Source: CAYRQP01 sp964426545 (lineage in GTDB: Bacteria; Fermentibacterota; Fermentibacteria; Fermentibacterales; JCC-6). From it: a stretch of 30,601 nt of DNA. Position numbers and translations under genes: made by a program. This document shows positions 9,301 to 17,458 of this stretch, one piece after another. How positions within the stretch are numbered: position 1 is the first letter of the stretch; the number at the start of each line of letters is the position of its first letter. The notes below the pieces were generated by a model, which saw only the letters and a list, made by a program, of their open reading frames with translations, had not been told where the DNA came from and made no database searches. The stretch spans positions 1-30,601 of the forward strand of contig CAYRQP010000020.1 of NCBI GenBank assembly GCA_964426545.1. The letters are read 5' to 3'.

Positions 9301-12300
9301 AACCATTGTAGATACCTTCACGGTTTCAGGCGTTTCGAACATACGCGATATGGCTTATGACGGAACCTACTTCTACGGTAGTCCGGCCTCCATGCAGATT
9401 TATGTTATGGACCTCCAGAACGCGACACTTATCAATACGATATCTGCAACCTGTTCTGGTGTTACAGGCATCCGCCACATTGCCTACGACCCCGAACTCG
9501 ACAGTGGCAACGGCGGTTTCTGGATTGGTAACTGGAATGAACTGGGTGCCATCGACATGAGTGGTAATCAGATATTTGCGAATATTACCCCGTCAGTCAC
9601 CAGCCTTTACGGCAGTGCCTACGATCCATGGACGGACGGCGGACCATATCTCTGGATATTTGCTCAACCTGCGTCTAACGCAGTGTTCCACCAGTTCGAT
9701 ATAGCAAGCCAGACATTTACCGGAGTATCTCATGACTGCTCAGACGCACCCGGATTCTCATCCGGTATCTCAGGCGGAGCAGCTACGTATATACATGACG
9801 GTAAATTCGTGCTTCTTGCTAATATTCAGCAGAGTCCGAACCTTATAGTAGGTTATGAACTCGTTGATACGGAAATGTGGCTGAATGTAACATCAGGCGG
9901 CTCCGGAGTTGTTTCTGCCAGTGGCGGAACAGCAACGGTCAACCTCCTCTTCGACGCCACCGGTCTTGCCGATGTTGTGAAAACAGCCAACATCAACATT
10001 ACACATGACGGACAACCGTCAGGTACTTATGTGATTCCTGCAGAACTTACGGTTAATCCGGCAAGCGGAGTAATCGACGGTTTTGTGACGGAAGTGGGAA
10101 CAGGTACAGTTATTGCTGGCGCAATCGTCGAGCTTGATGGCAGTATCTATTCAGACACCACAGACGCGCTTGGTTATTATGAGGTAACCGGAGTATGTCC
10201 GGCAACTTATGATGTTATCTGTACACACGACGACTACCGCACTGTCACGGAAGACAGTGTTGTTGTTATCGACGGTGTCACAACCAGCGTGGATTTCACA
10301 CTTACATGGGCAGAGATTGCAGTCACACCCCCATCCATCACCGATACACTCGACCCGGATGCAACTTCGACTCACAGTCTCGCCATTACAAATACCGGTC
10401 CCGATACCCTTAATTACACCTGCGGTATCGAACTGCTGACTAAACTCGATGCCGGCAATCCTGTAGAAGTATCCATTCCCAGATTCACAGGTATCGTACC
10501 GAGAATCGATGATGCAACTTCAGCAGGTGTAGCACCTATGCAGGACAGAACCCGCAGAGAACCCTCTAAGTTCGAAACGGGTAATCCTCTGTCGAGGGGA
10601 TCTCTTGCATACGGCGTTGAAGCACTCGGCAACACAATGGTATCTATCGATACCGATGCACCCGAGACGTTCAATGTTATCTATACCACACCCTGGGGTT
10701 CTTTTGCAGGTGCATTCGGCATAGGCAACAATGACCATATGTATGTCTGCAACAATGCCACATTCGAACTGATGTATGTGGACGTAAATGACACTGATTC
10801 CTATACCGTTATCGGTGCGACAGGAATAAGTGACTTTATTAACGGCATGGCATGCGACAAGAGTACAGGTGAAATGTACGGACTGTATAACAACACAATC
10901 TACACAGTAGACCTTAACTCAGGCGCCTTCACTTCCATAGGTGCCATCGGCAACACCGGTGGACTTATGATTGGTATCGCCATCGACGGTGACGGCAACA
11001 TGTGGGGTCATGACCTCGGTCTCGATGAGATCTGGTCGATTGACAAGACCACAGGTGTCGGTACAAGTGTAGGTTCCACAGGATTCAATGCCAACTATGC
11101 ACAGGGCATGGGCTATGACCCGCTCACAGATGCTGTTTACCTTGCCGCATTCAACGGCTCCAACTTCTACTTCGAATTGCGTCTTGTCGATACTTCGACC
11201 GGTGCCACCACACTGCTGGGCGGTCAGTACTACAAGGAGATAACAGTATTCGACTTCCCGGGAAGTTGTGCATGGGTATCGCTTACATCGAACACATCCG
11301 GTATCGTCACAAGCGGCGGAACCGTATATGTCGATGTTCTGCTCGATGCAGCTGACTTGGTGAATATTATCAAGACCGCCAACATCCTTATCTCGCATGA
11401 CGGTCAGGGCACAGATGTTACGGTACCTGTAGCACTCAATGTCAACCAGGTAACAACTCCTCCGGGGCTGCCCACAGATCCGTTCCCTGCTGATGATGCT
11501 GTCGATGTCGACATCGAAACAGACCTCAGTTGGACCAAGAACTATATAACGGATACATTCTATATATATGTATGGGATGCTTCCGGATATGTGGTTGACG
11601 GAGACACAACTTCTGCAACAACATTCGATATCCCGTCAGACCTTGCATACAGCACAGACTTCTCATGGAGAGTAGATGCGCAGAATGCAGCCGGAACGAC
11701 AACGGGTACCGAATGGTCATTCACCACGGAAGATGACCCAACCATCAACACCTTCCCTTACATCCAGGACTTCGAAGGAACATTCGTTCCTAACGACTGG
11801 GAACTTGTATCGGTAGGTTACGGATGGAGCAAGTCATCGATTGGATACGGTTATGGTGGCGATTATGCAGCAATGCATGAAGATATCTCCGGTACACAGG
11901 ATGACTGGATGATAACACCTCCTGTAGATCTCTCAAGCCTGACAGATCCATACATGACCTTCATGCAGATGGATAACTGGCAGAGTTACTACATACTCCA
12001 TGAAGTAGCTGTCTCTACCAATGGTACAACCTGGACACAGGTCTACACGGGAATGGCACCGGAAGACTCGTATGCAGAGGTTTATATTGACCTCTCGACA
12101 TACACTGACGATACTGTATTCATTGGCTTCCATTACGAAGGTAATTATGCTGATGAGTGGTACGTCGATGATGTACTGATTGCCGGAGCACCGGATACAA
12201 TCCTTATATCAGAGCCGGATGTCGCTACTGTCTGGACTCACTTCGAAGTAGGCGAGTACATAGTCTGGGGCAGCGACGGACTGCAGAGTTCAACTGTCGA

Positions 12301-14395
12301 TATAGAACTTTATAAAGGCGGAACTCTCGTAGACACACTGTTCTCGGGTATCGATAATGACGGTTCATGCTCCTACCCCGGACCTGTCCCGATGAGCTGG
12401 GCTGCCGGTACTGACTATCAGATCAGAATACTCGGCGACTGGGGAGATGAAGGATTCAGTGCTGACTTCACTGTAGCCAATTCTGGCGGAGCTAATGTCA
12501 TAACGGTTGCTGTCGACTCTGTCATGTATCACTACGAAGACAGTGTCGAAGTTATCTGGGACTATCCTGCATGGCGCAACTCAGGTTCCGCCGCAGCGAT
12601 AGGTTCCGGAAGCAGCATTGCTGCCGTTTCGAATCCGAAACCACTTTCGGGTGATGAGATAACAATCTGGCTGTTTGACTATGGAACGGATGACCTCATC
12701 GATACAATAGTCACCGCAGCCTCGAACACAGGTTCATACATTATCGATGCAGTAGATCCTGCATGGGGTGATGACTATGATGAATTCTACCTCTATGTAG
12801 CAGACAATCTTGCTAACTACGGTTACTCGGATGACTTCAGCATTTACTCTGATGAAGTAATCAATGTCACAATCCCGAGTGCCATTACACAATGGACGCA
12901 GGGCGAAGTTAACAGACCTGTAATGTGGGATGCCACCGGGCTTTCCAGTGCAACCGTTGATATCACCCTGTACAAGGGCGGCACGTTCATTGCCACGCTT
13001 GGAACGGGTATCACCAATAACGGAAGCTGGACGTTCCCGGGACCTGTCTCCATGGACTGGGATGTCAGCTCCAACTACTACATCAAGATAGTTGATAACT
13101 ACAATGACTGGGGTTACAGTGCAGACTTCTCCATAACAGGTGCTGAGAATATCACTGTGAACTACCCTGATGAAAGCACAGTCTGGAACAACTACCAGAC
13201 AACAACATTCTGCGCCTGGATCAATCCTGATAACGGAGTTCTCTTCGAGGACAGTATCGAGATAGAGATCTGGGACGCAGGAGTCTATGTCTGCGACTAC
13301 ACAACCGACTGGGCACCAAACAAGGGCCGATACAAGCGCAAGACTCCTCTTCAGGGTCCGGCAATACTTCCATACAGCGATACTTATCAGTTGAAGGTTA
13401 TTACAGACCTTGGCAGTTATGGATTCAGCGATGAATTCATCATTTCTGAAGGTCAGGAAGTAATAGATGTCTTCAAACCTGATAGCAACTCTGTCTGGAC
13501 AGTCGGAGAAGAGAAGGTTCTTGTGGCCTGGACTTACTCCACGGACGCACCGCTTGCAGGAGACAGTGTTTACATGGAACTCTACAAAAATGGAGTCTAT
13601 GTGGATGATGTAACACCGGGTTATATCGGTAACTGGGGATTCTACAAGCGCAGCGGAATTGTCCCTGCCTCATGGGGCACGGGAACAGGCTTCCAGGTCA
13701 AGGTTATCGACGAACTCGATAACTGGGGCTGGACTGAAGAATTCAGGCTGAGCGATGGTGACGAAGTCATCAATGTTCAGAATCCTGATTCTACAACAAG
13801 CTGGTATCACTACTCAGCTAGAACTTTTGTATCATGGAATTACGGACGCGGTACTGACGAGAAGAACACTGGAGACGAAGTATCGATCTTCGGTTCATTC
13901 GAACCTCTCGGCGGCGACAGTGTCTTTGTCGATGTTTACAAAGGCGGAGTATATGTGGCCAGTTACTCCGGCGGCTGGGTACAGAACACCAACTTCTACA
14001 AGAGCCTGAACTACGTTCCGCCTGCCTGGGGCACCGGAAATGACTTCCAGGTCTATGTAGAAGATGACCTCGGTAACTTCGGCTGGAGCGAGAACTTCAC
14101 GATTAGCAGTAAGGGTGAAGGAGACGGTGGCGGCGTAGGAGTATTCGAACTTCTGCCCATAACACCGAACCCTGCATCTGGAAACTTCTCTGTGAACTTC
14201 AGTGTTCCGTCGATGACACATGTCAACATCAGTATCTTCGATCTCACAGGACGTCTCATTACTACTCCGGTAGACAGTGAAATGTCAGCAGGCACCTACT
14301 CGGCACAGGTTAACGACCTTCCGGTAGGAACCTACTTCTGCAGAATGCAGGCAGGCGAGTTTGTCGATACGAGACAGGTAGTAGTTATCAGATAA
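6380..14395 (+). CDS. Giant exported multidomain surface protein with T9SS-like sorting domain
   Basis: About 2671 residues. The ATG at 6380 is preferred over one nine codons upstream because AAAGGAGAT lies just before it and the signal peptide (MKNISFLVLSLLLFMTVGAA) starts there. Domains in order: a jelly-roll-like module (about 22-195); an Fn3/Ig-like domain with SNPSPVDGATDVS (197-293); a second jelly-roll-like module (300-482); an ASPM/HYDIN-like Ig domain with SSHDFG (484-590); a MAM-like 'anchor J' domain with FPYDEDFE (596-763); a tandem pair of carboxypeptidase-regulatory-like plus propeller-like units (764-1229 and 1230-1692); an Ig-like domain; a second MAM-like domain with FPYIQDFE (1788-1937); six Kre9/KNH-like repeats (1939-2585); and the sorting tail (2586-2671). 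No catalytic motif was recognised. The last four Kre9 repeats and the tail match the other giant protein one to one. Binding or adhesion at the cell surface is inferred. Confidence 0.85.
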   Translation: MKNISFLVLSLLLFMTVGAASDDYQEIGAGTYSSFYVPVYGYYDYGWSRTIYTQDELDSTPMSITGVAYNVRNSPSYTYNNLYVYIKDTSDTGFSSASYADTGTYTLVYSGDVTWSGTGWQIITFDTPYTYDGTGSIEIQWRNLDGDGASGYPYFYAHYQNTPYRAMYARANNSMPTYGYLYSYRPNTQIWYAVAGAPGQPSNPSPVDGATDVSMTADLSWTNGADTDNVDVYFSTNESLVTNKDTSALVVNSQNVSTYDPGTMMGASIYYWRVVGKNSNLDLETDGPVWSFATELPPGVCQIGDGAYYNAHLPIEPYYGYTYSQTIYNATDFDEDSGGQRIAKIWYNYSWVGGDADSDDWTVYMASTSQTDLSTGWIDITNFTQVYSGDMDLELLSGTGWVEITLDLPFNYDPNVDGNLIIAVDENTPGYTSSMDEFYNDYSGGTYVSRYYYSDGTNPDPSSPPVGNASYYFPNIRFEFEDIPTVASFSITPSSHDFGIVYFDDSDSQNFVVNNLGAASGDITDIYLTGVNPDQFALLNAPSLPATVSPGGSINLDVEYTPTIEGAVTCSLVIVDDVTDITHYIPIDAEGYNATVSTFPYDEDFEEGGALPSGWAQDDGDDFDWTVHTGSTGSSGTGPSSAYGGTGYYLYTESSSPNYPAKTALLYTPTFDASSLSIPYLSFHYHMYGAMMGTLNVNISNNGGSSWATIWTLSGNQGDGWVEAIVDLSAYNSANFIIEFEGITGSSYTSDMAIDEISIYEPEFSSIEGYVLETGTGTPIYAADIEVETGSTAYTTTTNVSGYYFIDNIAVEAYNVNCTHADYHDATDTAMMVAGDTVLVDFDMLWAEIDCTPDTFSEVLDSNDSLYTSFVITNDGPADLTYSVGLEFLTKGGYDNNFSVDYSLIGAPPTAENSEATPFNAQSVFSKPQTDDPWDVLFNFNAAAAGAPGIETDGTNIFTCLWSGTDFHKYDMDGTIVDTFTVSGVSNIRDMAYDGTYFYGSPASMQIYVMDLQNATLINTISATCSGVTGIRHIAYDPELDSGNGGFWIGNWNELGAIDMSGNQIFANITPSVTSLYGSAYDPWTDGGPYLWIFAQPASNAVFHQFDIASQTFTGVSHDCSDAPGFSSGISGGAATYIHDGKFVLLANIQQSPNLIVGYELVDTEMWLNVTSGGSGVVSASGGTATVNLLFDATGLADVVKTANINITHDGQPSGTYVIPAELTVNPASGVIDGFVTEVGTGTVIAGAIVELDGSIYSDTTDALGYYEVTGVCPATYDVICTHDDYRTVTEDSVVVIDGVTTSVDFTLTWAEIAVTPPSITDTLDPDATSTHSLAITNTGPDTLNYTCGIELLTKLDAGNPVEVSIPRFTGIVPRIDDATSAGVAPMQDRTRREPSKFETGNPLSRGSLAYGVEALGNTMVSIDTDAPETFNVIYTTPWGSFAGAFGIGNNDHMYVCNNATFELMYVDVNDTDSYTVIGATGISDFINGMACDKSTGEMYGLYNNTIYTVDLNSGAFTSIGAIGNTGGLMIGIAIDGDGNMWGHDLGLDEIWSIDKTTGVGTSVGSTGFNANYAQGMGYDPLTDAVYLAAFNGSNFYFELRLVDTSTGATTLLGGQYYKEITVFDFPGSCAWVSLTSNTSGIVTSGGTVYVDVLLDAADLVNIIKTANILISHDGQGTDVTVPVALNVNQVTTPPGLPTDPFPADDAVDVDIETDLSWTKNYITDTFYIYVWDASGYVVDGDTTSATTFDIPSDLAYSTDFSWRVDAQNAAGTTTGTEWSFTTEDDPTINTFPYIQDFEGTFVPNDWELVSVGYGWSKSSIGYGYGGDYAAMHEDISGTQDDWMITPPVDLSSLTDPYMTFMQMDNWQSYYILHEVAVSTNGTTWTQVYTGMAPEDSYAEVYIDLSTYTDDTVFIGFHYEGNYADEWYVDDVLIAGAPDTILISEPDVATVWTHFEVGEYIVWGSDGLQSSTVDIELYKGGTLVDTLFSGIDNDGSCSYPGPVPMSWAAGTDYQIRILGDWGDEGFSADFTVANSGGANVITVAVDSVMYHYEDSVEVIWDYPAWRNSGSAAAIGSGSSIAAVSNPKPLSGDEITIWLFDYGTDDLIDTIVTAASNTGSYIIDAVDPAWGDDYDEFYLYVADNLANYGYSDDFSIYSDEVINVTIPSAITQWTQGEVNRPVMWDATGLSSATVDITLYKGGTFIATLGTGITNNGSWTFPGPVSMDWDVSSNYYIKIVDNYNDWGYSADFSITGAENITVNYPDESTVWNNYQTTTFCAWINPDNGVLFEDSIEIEIWDAGVYVCDYTTDWAPNKGRYKRKTPLQGPAILPYSDTYQLKVITDLGSYGFSDEFIISEGQEVIDVFKPDSNSVWTVGEEKVLVAWTYSTDAPLAGDSVYMELYKNGVYVDDVTPGYIGNWGFYKRSGIVPASWGTGTGFQVKVIDELDNWGWTEEFRLSDGDEVINVQNPDSTTSWYHYSARTFVSWNYGRGTDEKNTGDEVSIFGSFEPLGGDSVFVDVYKGGVYVASYSGGWVQNTNFYKSLNYVPPAWGTGNDFQVYVEDDLGNFGWSENFTISSKGEGDGGGVGVFELLPITPNPASGNFSVNFSVPSMTHVNISIFDLTGRLITTPVDSEMSAGTYSAQVNDLPVGTYFCRMQAGEFVDTRQVVVIR

Positions 14396-14410
14396 CTATT
14401 GCACAATAGC

Positions 14411-14473
14411 GGGGCGCCGCAGGGCGGCGCCCCATCGACAGGAGCCGGCAGCCCGAGCTGCCGGCTTTCTTTT
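14411..14473 (+). terminator. Paired hairpins ending the second surface-protein gene
   Basis: A GC-rich stem, GGGGCGCCGC/GCGGCGCCCC, lies at 14411-14433. A second stem, AGCCGGCAGC...GCTGCCGGCT (14443-14466), is followed by TTCTTTT. This is the diverged counterpart of the hairpin pair after the first giant gene, including the preceding TGCAC-ATAGCGGGG segment. Confidence 0.8.
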
Positions 14474-14476
14474 AGG

Positions 14477-14497
14477 AAAAAGTGCCAGGTACTTTTT
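14477..14497. repeat. GTGCC-type palindrome, left member of an inverted pair
   Basis: AAAAAGTGCC-A-GGTACTTTTT, a near-perfect palindrome followed by CGAG. It is the exact reverse complement of the copy at 14542-14562. Confidence 0.7.
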
Positions 14498-14541
14498 CGA
14501 GACACTTATTCTGCACGAACCAAAGTATATGCGGCGTTGGG

Positions 14542-14562
14542 AAAAAGTACCTGGCACTTTTT
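14542..14562. repeat. GTGCC-type palindrome, right member of an inverted pair
   Basis: AAAAAGTACC-T-GGCACTTTTT, again followed by CGAG. Together with the copy at 14477-14497 it encloses a 44-base spacer. The pair can fold as two small hairpins or as one long stem. The remaining bases up to the kinase start at 14694 hold nothing else recognised. Confidence 0.7.
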
Positions 14563-14693
14563 CGAGGTAAATGTGTATTCCGGTACTTTGCTGTAAAAGC
14601 GACAGAATACACAATCTTCGGGCTGCCTGCTTTCTTGTATGCCCCTTTTTCTTTTGTATATTATCCTAAGCAAAACTCTTCGATTGGATTGCA

Positions 14694-16631
14694 TTGAACG
14701 AACTCCGCTATAAGCGCACCAGCAAGATACTCAGGGCCATTATCGAACATTCTCCTATCGGTATATCCGTGCGGGATGCCAAAGGTACACTGCTTATAGT
14801 CAACAAGGCATGGATGAAGATCTGGGGTAAGACCAAAGAAGAGGTAAGAAATGAAAGAGACTATAATAAAAAAGAACTGAAAATGGATGAACGGGACAGT
14901 TATTTAGGGAAACACCTGGAAGCAGTGCAACGGGTGTACATAGAAGGGGGCAAGTACTTCATACCCGAGCTGAAGATTCCTAATCCCCCTTCCGGGGCTG
15001 CAGAATGGATATCGCACAATCTGTATGCAATAAAGGACTCAGATGGAAAAGTCGAGAAAGTCGTTGTACTAACGCAGGACCTGACAGAAAGAATAAAAGT
15101 TAGGGAAAATCTGAGCGAAACCAAGGAATACTATCAGACAATGATAAAAGACCTTCCTATCGGCATCTTTCGAACATCACTCGACGAAGAAGGCAAAATG
15201 CTGTCGGCAAATCATGAAATGCTGAAGATGTTCGGAGTATCTTCTCTTGGAGATATAAATGAAATTACCGTACGGGGATTGTATGTCGACATACAGCGGA
15301 GGCAGAAACTGCTTGATACCATAAAGGAAAAGAAGGAGATCATGAACTTCGAAGCGGAGTTAAAAAAGCAGGATGGTCTGCCTTTTGTTGCGCTGATCAC
15401 GGCAAGAGAATCCGTGGACCCGGAAACGGGGAAAGGGTGTCTCGAAGGAATAGTCCAGGATATAACAGCAAAGAGAAAAACGGAGAAAGAGATACAACGA
15501 ATAGAAAATCTCGAGTCACTCGGTATTCTGGCAGGCGGTATTGCACACGATTTTAACAACATTCTGACAGGCATACAGGGAAGTATCTCTATAGTCCTCG
15601 AGCAAACGGGAGACAAGCGGATTCTCGATAATCTCTATAGGGCAGAGCGGTCAGCGTCTGAAGCTGCGCAACTTACAAAACAGTTATTGACATTTTCCCG
15701 CGGCGGGACTCCGGTTAAGAAAATAATAGGTATAAAGGCACTTATCATCGATACTGCGGATTTTATTCTAAGCGGCTCATCTGTCAGCATCAAATATGAT
15801 ATTCCGGATGAGATAATGAACATCAATGCTGACAGGGGGCAGATAGCACAGGTTATTCAGAATCTGATAATCAACGCAAAGCAGGCAATGCCCGATGGCG
15901 GTAAGATTAACATTAAGGCAGAAAATGTTCTCCTGAACATTGGTGAAATGAAGGGATTAAAACAGGGTGAGTATGTCAGAATAACCGTGAATGACACAGG
16001 TTCGGGAGTACCCCAGGGAGATATCTCAAGAATATTCGATCCCTATTTCACAACGAAAGAAGAGGGGAGCGGACTCGGTTTGGCAACAAGTCATTCGATA
16101 ATTACCCGTCACAGCGGAACCATTACAGTTAGCAATCACCCGGAAGGTGGAGCAGAATTTATAGTAACTCTCCCTGCCAGTTCTGAAACAGAGAGAAAGA
16201 CGGAAGAAAAGGAAATGAAAATATCGAGAGGGTCAGGCAGAGTCCTCATTATGGATGATGATGTTGTGGTCAGAGATGTTCTCAATGTAATGCTCGAACA
16301 GACCGGCTACCAGTCAGTGCAGTCTTGTGACGGAGAAGAAGCAATAATACTGTATAAAGATGCTCTCGAAGCAGGAAGACCATTTGACTGTGTAGTAATG
16401 GATTTAACCATTCCCGGCGGTATGGGCGGTGTCGAAGCTATTCAGCATCTGAAAAAGATTGACCCTAATGTAATAGCGATAGTCGCAAGCGGATACTCCA
16501 ATGATGATGCACTTTCGAATTATGAAGATTATGGGTTTTCCGGAAGGCTCGAAAAACCCTTCCGCCTAAAAACTCTGGCTGAAACAGTACGTACTGTAAT
16601 AAGTGCACGACAAAAGAAGGAAGGAAAATAA
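14694..16631 (+). CDS. Cytosolic hybrid sensor histidine kinase (PAS-PAS-HisKA-HATPase-REC)
   Basis: 645 residues with no membrane segment or signal peptide, so the sensed cue is probably cytosolic. A first PAS domain (about 12-130, EHSPIGISVRDAKG) and a second (about 145-262, KDLPIGIFRTS) precede the H-box GGIAHDFNNILTG, whose phospho-acceptor would be His285. The ATP-binding domain follows, with an N-box (QNLIINAKQAM near 385), NDTGSG near 433 and GSGLGLA near 458. The receiver domain (about 515-640) has the acidic cluster MDDD, phospho-acceptor Asp570 in VVMDLT and a conserved Lys in EKPF. The start is a TTG: the frame is closed by TAA at 14667 and there is no ATG or GTG between, and the ribosome site is weak, suggesting low expression. 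The stop overlaps the next gene's ATG by one base. No separate response regulator with an output domain lies nearby, so the output is unknown. Confidence 0.9.
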   Translation: MNELRYKRTSKILRAIIEHSPIGISVRDAKGTLLIVNKAWMKIWGKTKEEVRNERDYNKKELKMDERDSYLGKHLEAVQRVYIEGGKYFIPELKIPNPPSGAAEWISHNLYAIKDSDGKVEKVVVLTQDLTERIKVRENLSETKEYYQTMIKDLPIGIFRTSLDEEGKMLSANHEMLKMFGVSSLGDINEITVRGLYVDIQRRQKLLDTIKEKKEIMNFEAELKKQDGLPFVALITARESVDPETGKGCLEGIVQDITAKRKTEKEIQRIENLESLGILAGGIAHDFNNILTGIQGSISIVLEQTGDKRILDNLYRAERSASEAAQLTKQLLTFSRGGTPVKKIIGIKALIIDTADFILSGSSVSIKYDIPDEIMNINADRGQIAQVIQNLIINAKQAMPDGGKINIKAENVLLNIGEMKGLKQGEYVRITVNDTGSGVPQGDISRIFDPYFTTKEEGSGLGLATSHSIITRHSGTITVSNHPEGGAEFIVTLPASSETERKTEEKEMKISRGSGRVLIMDDDVVVRDVLNVMLEQTGYQSVQSCDGEEAIILYKDALEAGRPFDCVVMDLTIPGGMGGVEAIQHLKKIDPNVIAIVASGYSNDDALSNYEDYGFSGRLEKPFRLKTLAETVRTVISARQKKEGK

Positions 16632-17434
16632 TGCGATTATTTGTTTCATTGATATGCCTACCTGCTTTGGCTTTAGCAGTGACCATAACAATTGATGACT
16701 TCAATGTGGAATACGGGCTGACTGCCAGTTATGACGCATCTCCCGGCGGCACATGGGACGGCTGGGATTATTCGGTTGATTCATGGGATTTCTCCGATGT
16801 TTCGGGCGGTAATGTTGCAACTGTTGAGGTTGTGATGCCCACGGGACAGCCTGGATATACCGAATTTCCAACAGCTCAATACTGTGAAGTGTTCAATATA
16901 CCGACGCAGGATACACAGTACAGTTATTTCAAGGTTGATAATAATGCAGTCCAACTCGGATGGTACACAACCTATGAAGGCTATGAACTTACAGCAGTAT
17001 ATGCCCCTTCGAGAAATGTGTTTGTCTTCCCAATGGAAGTAGGTGACTCCTGGAGTTCGTCATATACATATTCCTACGAATTAATGGGAATACCCGTCAA
17101 CTGCAATGAAACCCACAGCGTCAGCGTAGTGGGGGAAGGTCTTGTTAAGGTTCCTGCTTCGGGAGATTATTGGTGGGATTGTCTTGTTTTTATGGATTAT
17201 GCTACCTATTCGGATAACTTTGGAACAAACGAAGCCCGTTATGTTTACACATGGGCAGTGCCCAGGGGATTTGCCGGACTCAACGAAACTGTTGCCATCC
17301 AGAGTAATCCGGGTGCAGCACCTACTTTTACCGCCTTTGATAACAGGTTTGTGGTAACGGAAACAACTGCCACTCCGGACCCGCAGAGTGAACTGACATC
17401 TTCGACATGGGGAACCATAAAGGCACTGGATTAG
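16631..17434 (+). CDS. Small exported protein of unknown function with TWGxIK tail
   Basis: 267 residues. A short signal peptide (MRLFVSLICLPALALA) is followed by a mature protein rich in Tyr, Trp, Ser, Thr and acidic residues, consistent with a beta-rich extracellular fold. No known domain was recognised. The C-terminus, STWGTIKALD, resembles the NTWGGIKSEF end of the exported protein at 29321-30172 and follows a TPDPQS linker, so it may be a sorting or anchoring tag. The ATG shares one base with the kinase stop (TAATG) and AGAAGGAAGG just upstream supports translational coupling. Co-production with a sensor kinase makes it a candidate partner or output of that system, but this is inference. 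Confidence 0.75.
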   Translation: MRLFVSLICLPALALAVTITIDDFNVEYGLTASYDASPGGTWDGWDYSVDSWDFSDVSGGNVATVEVVMPTGQPGYTEFPTAQYCEVFNIPTQDTQYSYFKVDNNAVQLGWYTTYEGYELTAVYAPSRNVFVFPMEVGDSWSSSYTYSYELMGIPVNCNETHSVSVVGEGLVKVPASGDYWWDCLVFMDYATYSDNFGTNEARYVYTWAVPRGFAGLNETVAIQSNPGAAPTFTAFDNRFVVTETTATPDPQSELTSSTWGTIKALD

Positions 17435-17458
17435 AAAATAATTAAGGGGGGGAGTTTT

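Noticed and set aside
10919..11398. 159-codon minus-strand open frame in the second giant gene
   Set aside because: It is antisense to a continuous domain-bearing frame, has no ribosome site and shows no protein-like features.
1115..14395. The two giant proteins as enzymes (nuclease or glycosidase)
   Set aside because: The recognised domains are binding or structural, and no catalytic motif was found in either protein.
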